Assembly (NCBI GenBank): GCA_946538875.1
Contig: CAMNHD010000118.1
Coordinates: 1-5,764, forward strand
Reading direction: 5' to 3'
Source of the DNA: an uncultured Treponema sp.
GTDB taxonomy: Bacteria; Spirochaetota; Spirochaetia; Treponematales; Treponemataceae
Length of the DNA: 5,764 nt
Below, one piece after another: positions 1 to 5,764 of the stretch. The notes under the pieces were generated by a model that saw nothing but the letters and a program-made list of their open reading frames with translations, was not told the origin of the DNA and made no database searches. How positions within the stretch are numbered: position 1 is the stretch's first letter; the number at the start of each line of letters is the position of its first letter. The position numbers and the translations under genes are program-made.

Positions 1-1
1 A

Positions 2-565
2 ATTGCCTCCGTCACCACAGAAAAAAGCACTGATATAGAAGAATCTGCAAGTTCAAAAGAAACTGTGGAATCTGAAAAGTCCATCACTTCAACTGACAGT
101 TCCGCAGAGCAGAATCTTCCTGCAAAGCAGTCAGACACCACCAGGCCGGACAGTTCAGCCAAGGAAAATCAGTCTATATCACAGGCTTCCGCAGCAGGTG
201 AAAAAACTACTTCCACTCCTAAAAAACCGGAACCAAACCGTCCAAAGCCGAACTCAAAGCCAAACACAGAATCCAAGGCAAGCGGCCCGACAGCAGCTGG
301 AACTCCGGCCAAGCCTCTCGAACCAAAGGAAGACACAATTGTCATAGCCACAACGCCAAGCGCAGTAGTTCCGGAACCACCGGCACCACCTGCCAAGCGT
401 CCTGCCGACATCAAGTACAAGGTTGTATGGGGAGACACCCTGTGGGATATCTCAAGTGCATTCTACAAAAATCCGTGGCGCTACACCTATATTGCCCGCT
501 ACAACGGTATAAAGAACCCTGATTACATCCGCTCCGGACAGGTAATCCTCATCCCGGCGGAATAA
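2..565 (+). CDS. LysM-domain envelope protein with a long low-complexity tether (5' end outside window)
   Basis: The reading frame is open from base 2 to the TAA at 563-565, giving 187 visible residues; the true start is upstream. A GTG at 65 could be called as a start, but it has no convincing ribosome site, would lack a signal peptide, and the codons before it have the same Ser/Thr/Glu/Lys composition, so a partial gene is preferred. The first ~135 visible residues are low complexity: Ser/Thr/Glu-rich, then Pro/Lys-rich (KPEPNRPKPNSKPN), then PEPPAPPAKRP. The last 51 residues (bases 410-562) form one LysM module: YKVVWGDTLWDIS, FYKNPWRYTYIARYN, IKNPDYIRSGQVILIP. LysM binds the GlcNAc-containing glycan of peptidoglycan, so this is probably a periplasmic or envelope-anchored wall-binding protein with a flexible spacer. 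Its stop lies 3 nt before the lytic transglycosylase gene, which supports a cell-wall role. The LysM call is firm; whether other domains lie upstream is unknown. Confidence 0.88.
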   Translation: MASVTTEKSTDIEESASSKETVESEKSITSTDSSAEQNLPAKQSDTTRPDSSAKENQSISQASAAGEKTTSTPKKPEPNRPKPNSKPNTESKASGPTAAGTPAKPLEPKEDTIVIATTPSAVVPEPPAPPAKRPADIKYKVVWGDTLWDISSAFYKNPWRYTYIARYNGIKNPDYIRSGQVILIPAE

Positions 566-568
566 GCG
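559..568 (+). promoter_or_regulatory. Weak ribosome-binding site of the transglycosylase gene, inside the end of the LysM gene
   Basis: A short GGA core at 559-561 sits 7 nt before the ATG at 569, overlapping the last codons of the LysM gene. The stop at 563-565 and the ATG are 3 nt apart. A weak site combined with this spacing suggests that ribosomes finishing the LysM gene restart on the transglycosylase gene. This is inferred from spacing alone. Confidence 0.4.
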
Positions 569-2635
569 ATGCAAAAGAAAAGCATTTCTGTCTGGATAAC
601 ACTCTCTCTCGCTCTTTCTGCGGCGCTTCCTGCTGTTTCAACTGCATGCGCCCGCGCAAGCGAACTGACTTTATTATATGGAAAAGACGCTCCATATTTT
701 GAAGCAAAGCAGTGTCTTGTCAACCAGGACAGCCACAAAGCAGCAAGCCTCTTTGCAAAAGCTGCAAAAAATGGTTCCCCTCTGGTAAGCCGCCTGAGTC
801 TGGAAGAATTGTGCCGCTACGGTTCCAAAAAGCAGAAGCTCAGTGCCGCCCAGACTCTCTACAAACAATTTGCAGACATGGAATCGCTTGCAACGGCATG
901 CAGCACACTTTACGAAAACGATGCCTTTGACAAAGTGCTCAGCCTGACTGACTCCTGCCCGGCCGGGCACGTCTCCGACCAAAGCACCATGTACCGTCTG
1001 CTTTCAATGGCCAAGATTCAGGATCAAAGATTTTCAGACCTTTCATTGGACTGGTTCCTGGAAAATCCGTTCAGCACAAGCCACAACCAGTTTGCCCAGG
1101 CACTATCCGACTCAAGCGAACACCCACTGTCCATCATGCAGAAGTTCCGCACATCTGTTTACAACCGCAATTATGGAGCAGTCCTTCAGACCGCAAAGAA
1201 TCTGTGCAGGACACCGGAAAATCTTTCACCCCAACTTTTAAGCGACATAGGCAAAACACTGCTTTACGGCTCAAACGAATATCAGCAGAATGCCGACCTG
1301 CTCCTTTCGATTTGCCCCTCACTAACCCCGGCATGTCAGTTCTACGCTTACTTCTACGCAGGACGCCTTTCCGACCAGACCTCCACATTCAAGAGTCCCG
1401 ACTATTTTCAAAAGGCAATGCAACTTGCTTCGACAGACCAGCTTTATGACAACGCACTGTGGTACTATCTGAATGCATGTCTAAAGGATTCTATTGCAAG
1501 TGCTCTCACCGAACTGGACACCTACCGCAGCAAATGGCATGATCCTTCTTACTTTGACGACTTTCTGGACACACTTTCACTGCGTCTGATTAACAAGCAC
1601 ATGTGGTCGGAATACTATGCAACTGCTAAAAAACTTAACGGCTTTGCAAGTCCCGAAGCCACAGCAAAGTTCTCCTATGTCTCCGCGCTTCTTATAGAGA
1701 CAAAACGGCTTACCCCAAAGGACATTTCCTCTGTGGAAGCATGTATTTCGCTCTACAATCTTGCGGCAGACACAAGCACTTCCCTATACTACCGCTTTCT
1801 AGCCGCACAGAAACTCCAGATGGACAGCGCCGCTCTTGAGGAAAAACTTTCAGTTCTGTGCACTGACAGGAATTTCAAGCGCAACGAAGAAGCTGAGCGC
1901 ATACTCAAAGGCTTTGCCGATTACTCCATGCCGCAAGAGATTTATCCCTTCTGGCAAAGATTCAATTCAGTCCTTGGCATTGAATCAATAAAAAATGCAG
2001 CCCTGTACCTGCAGCAGACAGCGGATGCAGGACAGGAGCAATACTATTATCAGAGCCTCCGCATCGCCGCCAAAAAGGCAAACTTTTCAGAAGCCCCCGT
2101 AGACTTAAAGCTCATGGAATTGGCCTTTCCCCGGGACTATCAGAACTTTGTGCAGGATGAATGCTGGAAAAATGACCTGAACGAATACCTTCTTTATGCT
2201 CTGATTCGGAGCGAAAGTTTCTTTGACTCCCAGATAGCAAGCCATGCCGGTGCAGTCGGGCTTACCCAGCTGATGGAAGGCACTGCCGGTGACGTTGCAA
2301 AGAAACTCAAGATAGAAGACTATGACCTCCGCGATTCTGCCACCAATATTGCCTTTGGAGCAAACTATCTTGCCGAAATGATCAGGCGTCTTGACGACAA
2401 CCAGATGCATGCCATCTTTGCCTACAACGGCGGAATCACCAGGGTGCGCTCATGGATAAAAAGTTCACGTCTGGAATTTGGCACTGACAATCTTAATGAC
2501 GCGCTTTTTTTAGAAGCACTTCCTTTTGCAGAAACCCGCGAGTATGGACGCAAAGTTGTTTCTGCGGCTGCAATGTATGGTATGCTTTACTACAGCAAGT
2601 CACCTGACCAGATTATTGCAGAAATCATGAAGTAA
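569..2635 (+). CDS. Slt70-like soluble lytic murein transglycosylase (GH23), exported
   Basis: The 688-residue product cleaves the MurNAc-GlcNAc bond of peptidoglycan and leaves 1,6-anhydroMurNAc ends. It starts with an export signal: basic MQKK, a hydrophobic stretch at about 8-23, and a likely cut after ACARA (residue 30); STAC at 24-27 could instead be a relaxed spirochaetal lipobox. Residues ~35-530 look alpha-helical and TPR-like, as in the superhelical ring of Slt70. The catalytic SLT domain covers ~537-660. It shows ALIRSESFF with the presumed catalytic E549, GAVGLTQLM at 561-569, AYNGG at 618-622, and LPFAETREYGRKV from 651, a motif typical of this family. E. coli Slt70 is about 645 residues, so the length is normal and the gene looks complete. 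GLTQLMEGTA and AYNGG differ slightly from the usual GLMQLMPxTA and AYNAG but keep the key residues. It lies between the LysM gene (3 nt) and the antiporter gene (16 nt), probably in one operon. The gene symbol slt is plausible but not assigned, since several paralogues can exist. Confidence 0.93.
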   Translation: MQKKSISVWITLSLALSAALPAVSTACARASELTLLYGKDAPYFEAKQCLVNQDSHKAASLFAKAAKNGSPLVSRLSLEELCRYGSKKQKLSAAQTLYKQFADMESLATACSTLYENDAFDKVLSLTDSCPAGHVSDQSTMYRLLSMAKIQDQRFSDLSLDWFLENPFSTSHNQFAQALSDSSEHPLSIMQKFRTSVYNRNYGAVLQTAKNLCRTPENLSPQLLSDIGKTLLYGSNEYQQNADLLLSICPSLTPACQFYAYFYAGRLSDQTSTFKSPDYFQKAMQLASTDQLYDNALWYYLNACLKDSIASALTELDTYRSKWHDPSYFDDFLDTLSLRLINKHMWSEYYATAKKLNGFASPEATAKFSYVSALLIETKRLTPKDISSVEACISLYNLAADTSTSLYYRFLAAQKLQMDSAALEEKLSVLCTDRNFKRNEEAERILKGFADYSMPQEIYPFWQRFNSVLGIESIKNAALYLQQTADAGQEQYYYQSLRIAAKKANFSEAPVDLKLMELAFPRDYQNFVQDECWKNDLNEYLLYALIRSESFFDSQIASHAGAVGLTQLMEGTAGDVAKKLKIEDYDLRDSATNIAFGANYLAEMIRRLDDNQMHAIFAYNGGITRVRSWIKSSRLEFGTDNLNDALFLEALPFAETREYGRKVVSAAAMYGMLYYSKSPDQIIAEIMK

Positions 2636-2651
2636 CGGGATACAGTATTAA

Positions 2652-4385
2652 ATGAACAATTCGGAACCACTGGCACATGTTCTGCCTGAAATCATGCAAT
2701 TCACCCAGCTCCACGGGACACAACTGGTTTTTCTGCTGGGTCTGATTCTTTTCTGCGGTGCAATAGGCGGCCGCATCTTTCAAAAGCTCAAGATTCCTCA
2801 GGTTGTCGGTTACATCATCATAGGAATAATCATCGGCTCTTCAGGATTCCAGATTCTCGGGCAGGACACAATCATCGCCCTGAATCCCGTAAGTACAATT
2901 GCACTTTCATTCATAGGTTTTCTTGTGGGAGCAGAACTAAAACTTGATGTAATCAGAAAATACGGCAGACAATTCATAGGTATTCTTCTTGGTGAATCAA
3001 TCACGCCTTTCTTTGTAGTGGGAGCACTGGTAAGCACAGTCTACTATGCATTCACGCGCGACCTTACAACATCGCTTGCTCTTGGGCTGGTACTCGGCGC
3101 AATCTGTTCGGCAACAGCCCCTGCCGCAACCACAGACGTACTCAAGGAATACCGTACCAGGGGTCCGTTGACTACAACAGTCCTTGGCATAGTGGCCATG
3201 GACGACGCCGTGGCACTTATCCTCTACGCTGTTTCCGCGACAATCGCCTCCTCACTTCTGGGCGGCAGAAAAATCTCATTCGGTCTACAGCTGCTCCATA
3301 TCTGCCGGGATATCTTTGGCTCCATATTGATGGGCTCAGTGTCCGGTTTTATCATCAGTAAAATCATCAGGAACATAATGCAGAACGAAGGCAGGGTCCT
3401 GACTTTTGCGCTTGGCGGACTATTTCTCTGCACAGGTCTCTGTCAACTTCTTGAGCTGGACAACATACTAGCCGCAATGTCAATCGGTTTCTGCATGGTG
3501 AATTTTGCCCATGCAAAGACAAAAGCCGTGTTCAATCTGGTGGAAAAATTCACGCCGCCTGTTTACGTCCTGTTTTTTGTACTGGTCGGTGCCAAGCTTA
3601 ACATCTGGAGTGTCTCGGCTCTTATGGGACTCATCGCAGTAGTTTATGTTCTTGGAAGGACAATAGGAAAAAGCATTGGCAGCAAAATCGGTTCCAAACT
3701 CACCAAGGCTCCGCAAAGTGTCCGGCGTTACCTTCCCTGGTGTCTCTTGAGTCAGGCCGGAGTCGCAATAGGTCTTAGCATTGCCGCAAGCAATGACTTT
3801 CCAGACAGTATTGGTCCGCAGATAATCCTCATCATAACAGCAACCACTTTTATAGTGCAGCTTCTTGGGCCAATATGCGTAAAGCACGGCATCACCATGG
3901 CAGGAGAAGTCGGCCTGAATATCACCGAAGAAGATATTCTGCAGAAGTCAAAGGTGAGCGATGTAACTTGGGGAACAGAAAAAATATGCAGTCCAGACTC
4001 CGCATCAGTTGTCAGTGAGATGGACTACATAAGCCACATTCTTGACCGCTTTGAAACAAGCCACTTTCAGCACTTTGCGGTAAAAGACAATGAAGGAAAG
4101 CTGAGCGGTTTTATTCCGCTAGAACATCTCAAGGAGACTCTGCAGCTAGGAGACTTTGCAGAAGGAATGCTCGCCCTTGACATCATGGACAAGCCTTCCG
4201 TCACATGCACCCCGGAGATGCCGCTCCCTGATGTATACAAAGTCTTTTCCGACTACGACATAGACTGCCTTGCAATAGTCAGCGCAGAAGGACAGCCGCT
4301 CGGTGTGCTTGAAAAATACACAGTTGACCACTACATACACACCCGCCTGATTGAACTCCACCGCAAAGTGGATTCCCTTGGTTAA
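2652..4385 (+). CDS. CPA-family Na+(K+)/H+ antiporter with C-terminal CBS-domain pair
   Basis: This 577-residue inner-membrane protein has two parts. Residues ~20-410 contain about 13 hydrophobic segments and form a cation/proton antiporter core. The core shows CSATAPAATTDVL at 152-164, fitting the unwound helix of the fold; AMDDAVAL with adjacent Asp184 and Asp185 in the next segment; VGAKLNI with Lys315; and SQAGVAIGLS from 367. A paired Asp motif is typical of electrogenic NhaA/NapA-type exchangers, whereas KefB/KefC carry Gln-Asp, so Na+/H+ exchange is more likely than glutathione-gated K+ efflux; the ion is not proven. Residues ~446-500 and ~508-570 look like two CBS repeats, the second clearer (ALDIMDKPSVTCTPEMPL, then DIDCLAIVS and PLGVLEK). 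CBS pairs usually bind adenine nucleotides and gate transporters. The ATG at 2652 has only a poor ribosome site (GGGA at 2637-2640), so expression probably depends on read-through from the transglycosylase gene 16 nt upstream. Met15 is a less likely alternative start. Confidence 0.88.
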   Translation: MNNSEPLAHVLPEIMQFTQLHGTQLVFLLGLILFCGAIGGRIFQKLKIPQVVGYIIIGIIIGSSGFQILGQDTIIALNPVSTIALSFIGFLVGAELKLDVIRKYGRQFIGILLGESITPFFVVGALVSTVYYAFTRDLTTSLALGLVLGAICSATAPAATTDVLKEYRTRGPLTTTVLGIVAMDDAVALILYAVSATIASSLLGGRKISFGLQLLHICRDIFGSILMGSVSGFIISKIIRNIMQNEGRVLTFALGGLFLCTGLCQLLELDNILAAMSIGFCMVNFAHAKTKAVFNLVEKFTPPVYVLFFVLVGAKLNIWSVSALMGLIAVVYVLGRTIGKSIGSKIGSKLTKAPQSVRRYLPWCLLSQAGVAIGLSIAASNDFPDSIGPQIILIITATTFIVQLLGPICVKHGITMAGEVGLNITEEDILQKSKVSDVTWGTEKICSPDSASVVSEMDYISHILDRFETSHFQHFAVKDNEGKLSGFIPLEHLKETLQLGDFAEGMLALDIMDKPSVTCTPEMPLPDVYKVFSDYDIDCLAIVSAEGQPLGVLEKYTVDHYIHTRLIELHRKVDSLG

Positions 4386-4418
4386 GATTCCGCAAGCCAA
4401 CATTCCCCGGTTTAACAC

Positions 4419-4447
4419 TTGAGAAATATGCGCTTTTGCTGTATTCT
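4419..4447 (+). promoter_or_regulatory. Putative sigma70-type promoter of dnaX
   Basis: TTGAGA at 4419-4424 matches 5 of 6 bases of the -35 consensus. TATTCT at 4442-4447 matches 4 of 6 of the -10 consensus, and the spacer is exactly 17 nt. It lies in the only sizeable gap of the window (4386-4453, 68 nt). The expected start, about 7 nt after the -10 box, falls on A4454, the first base of the dnaX ATG. No convincing terminator hairpin with a T-run is visible in the gap, so read-through from the antiporter gene is also possible. Confidence 0.5.
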
Positions 4448-4453
4448 ATCGGC

Positions 4454-5764
4454 ATGGCTTACGAAGTAACGGCGACCCGCAGAAGGCCGCAAAGTTTTAA
4501 CAACCTTATCGGTCAGGAATTTGTGGCCGAAACCCTTAAGAACGCAATTCAGACAAACAAGATTGCGCATGCCTATCTCTTTTCCGGCCCACGGGGATGC
4601 GGAAAGACTTCCACTGCCCGTATCCTTGCAAAAGCTCTAAACTGCGAAAAAGGCCCTACCGCCACACCATGCGGAGAATGCGCGGCCTGTAAGGAAATAA
4701 CTGCCGGTTCTTCACTTGACGTCATAGAGATTGACGGTGCATCAAACACATCAGTAAACGATGTCCGCCAGATAAAGGACGAAGTTCTCTTTCCACCAAA
4801 CTCATGCCGCTACAAGATTTACATCATAGACGAAGTCCACATGCTTTCAACCAGTGCATTCAATGCCCTTCTCAAGACAATTGAAGAACCGCCGCACTAT
4901 GCCATATTCATCTTTGCCACAACAGAACTGCAGAAGGTGCCCGCAACAATAAAGAGCCGTTGCCAACAGTTCAATTTCCGTCTTGTACCGATTGAAAAAG
5001 TCAAGGAACAGCTTGCACAGGCAGCCGCAGAAATAGGCATAAAGGCAGACGAAGAGGCACTGTACTGGATCGCAAGGGAATCGACCGGCTCCATGCGTGA
5101 CAGCTACACGCTCTTTGACCAAGTGGCCGCATTCAGTGACGGAGAAATCACTTATGATAAGATCCGCGACAAACTGGGACTCGTTGGTGTTGACCGTCTG
5201 AACGAACTGTTCGGGCTGTGCGTTGCCGGAAACTCTTCCGAGGCCCTTCTCAAGCTGGACGGCTATCTTCAGAACGGAGTTTCTATAGAACAGCTTATAA
5301 TCAACTGCACAGACTACCTGCGTTCCCTTCTACTCCTGAAAAATGGAATCACCAAGGAGTCTCTTTTGGGACAGTCGCCCGAGCGGTTCAGCAAGGAAGT
5401 TCTTGAAGCATGGTCTTCCGTACAGATTGAACGCGCACTCAGCATCTTTATGCAGCTCTACCGCGACATCCGTTACTCACTCAGTCCCCGCTACGAATTT
5501 GAACTTGCAGTAAGCAGACTTGCGTGGCTCAAAGATTATGTCTCGCCTGCCGAAGTAAAAAAGGCTATCGACAAGATTCAGCCCCTGCTAAGTTCCCAGG
5601 CCGTCCGGGCACCGCTCAAGCCAGCGCCTGTATCCACCCCGTCTGTGGCACAGCCTGTGTCAAACAATTCCGGGATGATTCCAACTTTTTCCGCACTTGC
5701 ATCAGACCAAGGACAATCAGCCCCTTTTTCGGATGGCGGAGCTGAACCGCCGTCAACATATTCA
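4454..5764 (+). CDS. dnaX: DNA polymerase III subunits tau/gamma (clamp loader ATPase), 3' end outside window
   Basis: The frame runs from ATG 4454 through 437 codons with no stop and continues past the window. DnaX is the ATPase subunit of the clamp loader, which opens the beta clamp and places it on primed DNA; the longer tau form also holds the polymerase cores. All hallmarks are present: Walker A GPRGCGKTS at 45-53 (Lys51), zinc-site cysteines 64, 73, 76 and 79, Walker B IIDEVH with DEVH at 126-129, SRC with the arginine finger Arg169, and sensor 2 GSMRD with Arg215. Numbering equals that of E. coli DnaX. Residues ~220-365 are the helical lid and collar domains, ending near YEFELAVSRLAWL. 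From ~375 the sequence becomes a Pro/Ser/Ala-rich linker, as expected before the tau-specific domains, which are not seen. No Shine-Dalgarno sequence precedes the ATG. The nearest upstream ATG (4428) is out of frame, and MAYEVTATRRRPQSF is a normal DnaX start. Confidence 0.97.
   Translation, partial: MAYEVTATRRRPQSFNNLIGQEFVAETLKNAIQTNKIAHAYLFSGPRGCGKTSTARILAKALNCEKGPTATPCGECAACKEITAGSSLDVIEIDGASNTSVNDVRQIKDEVLFPPNSCRYKIYIIDEVHMLSTSAFNALLKTIEEPPHYAIFIFATTELQKVPATIKSRCQQFNFRLVPIEKVKEQLAQAAAEIGIKADEEALYWIARESTGSMRDSYTLFDQVAAFSDGEITYDKIRDKLGLVGVDRLNELFGLCVAGNSSEALLKLDGYLQNGVSIEQLIINCTDYLRSLLLLKNGITKESLLGQSPERFSKEVLEAWSSVQIERALSIFMQLYRDIRYSLSPRYEFELAVSRLAWLKDYVSPAEVKKAIDKIQPLLSSQAVRAPLKPAPVSTPSVAQPVSNNSGMIPTFSALASDQGQSAPFSDGGAEPPSTYS
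5557..5563 (+). other. Candidate -1 ribosomal frameshift heptamer (A AAA AAG) in dnaX
   Basis: The heptamer lies in the correct phase (GTA AAA AAG, codons 368-370), the same slippery sequence E. coli dnaX uses to make gamma. It sits just after the end of the collar domain. A -1 shift would add 60 codons and stop at TGA 5743-5745, giving a product of about 430 residues. I see no strong upstream Shine-Dalgarno-like stimulator and only weak 4-bp stems downstream, so function is uncertain. Confidence 0.4.

Noticed and set aside
65..565. GTG at 65 as the true start of the LysM gene
   Set aside because: The frame is open to base 2 with the same composition, there is no clear ribosome site, and no signal peptide would follow; the gene more likely begins outside the window.
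672..677. TATTAT as a -10 box inside the transglycosylase gene
   Set aside because: No -35-like hexamer lies at the right distance (649-654 reads cgcccg), and it sits inside coding sequence.
674..982. 102-codon - strand frame opposite the transglycosylase gene
   Set aside because: It is a Cys/Phe-rich antisense shadow with no ribosome site or domain; the + strand gene fully explains the region.
1990..1996. A AAA AAT heptamer in phase in the transglycosylase gene as a frameshift site
   Set aside because: Nothing in the family suggests recoding, the uninterrupted frame gives a full-length enzyme, and a second copy at 766-772 shows such runs occur by chance.
2105..2410. 101-codon - strand frame opposite the catalytic SLT domain
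   Set aside because: It overlaps the most conserved part of the transglycosylase gene and has no features of its own.
3480..3887. 135-codon open frame on the - strand within the antiporter gene
   Set aside because: It lies wholly opposite a well-supported membrane-protein gene, has no recognisable domain, and its composition (many Cys, Tyr and Lys) looks like the antisense of hydrophobic codons.
4377..4410. Possible terminator after the antiporter gene (CTTG at 4377-4380 with CAAG at 4393-4396)
   Set aside because: The stem is only 4 bp with a 12-nt loop and no T-run follows, so a terminator is not supported.
5524..5745. 73-codon + strand frame overlapping dnaX, considered as a separate small gene
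   Set aside because: It has no ribosome site and lies inside dnaX in the -1 frame. It matters only as the possible tail of a frameshift product, where it is discussed.

Overview
This window reads as ordinary chromosomal housekeeping sequence from a spirochaete, most likely a Treponema relative. The basis is family-level recognition: the DnaX N-terminus (VTATRRRPQSF), the style of the C-terminal LysM module, and the Slt and antiporter sequences. No database search was possible, so the genus is an inference. All four genes lie on the + strand with little space between them, and codon use looks uniform with moderate GC. I see no mobile element, tRNA, rRNA, CRISPR array or sign of recent transfer.

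Layout. (1) 2-565: the 3' part of a gene for an envelope protein with a long Ser/Pro/Lys-rich tether and one C-terminal LysM peptidoglycan-binding module; its start lies before the window. (2) 569-2635: a complete Slt70-like lytic transglycosylase, only 3 nt after gene 1. (3) 2652-4385: a CPA-type cation/proton antiporter with a double-aspartate motif and a C-terminal pair of CBS-like domains, 16 nt after gene 2. (4) 4454-5764: dnaX, the clamp-loader tau/gamma subunit of DNA polymerase III, open at the window end. It has no stop codon inside the window but is intact for 437 codons.

How they fit together. Genes 1 and 2 are a plausible cell-wall pair, one binding and one cleaving peptidoglycan, and are probably translationally coupled. 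Gene 3 probably shares their transcript, although its function is ion homeostasis. dnaX follows a 68-nt gap holding a good promoter-like sequence (TTGAGA, 17 nt, TATTCT), so it probably has its own transcription start.

I did not find a convincing new biological system. The points most worth a second look are in dnaX. The promoter spacing puts the likely transcription start on the dnaX ATG, which would make the mRNA leaderless. There is also an in-frame A AAA AAG heptamer just after the clamp-loader domains, which could be a programmed frameshift site making a gamma-like product. The antiporter-CBS fusion is a third, milder point.
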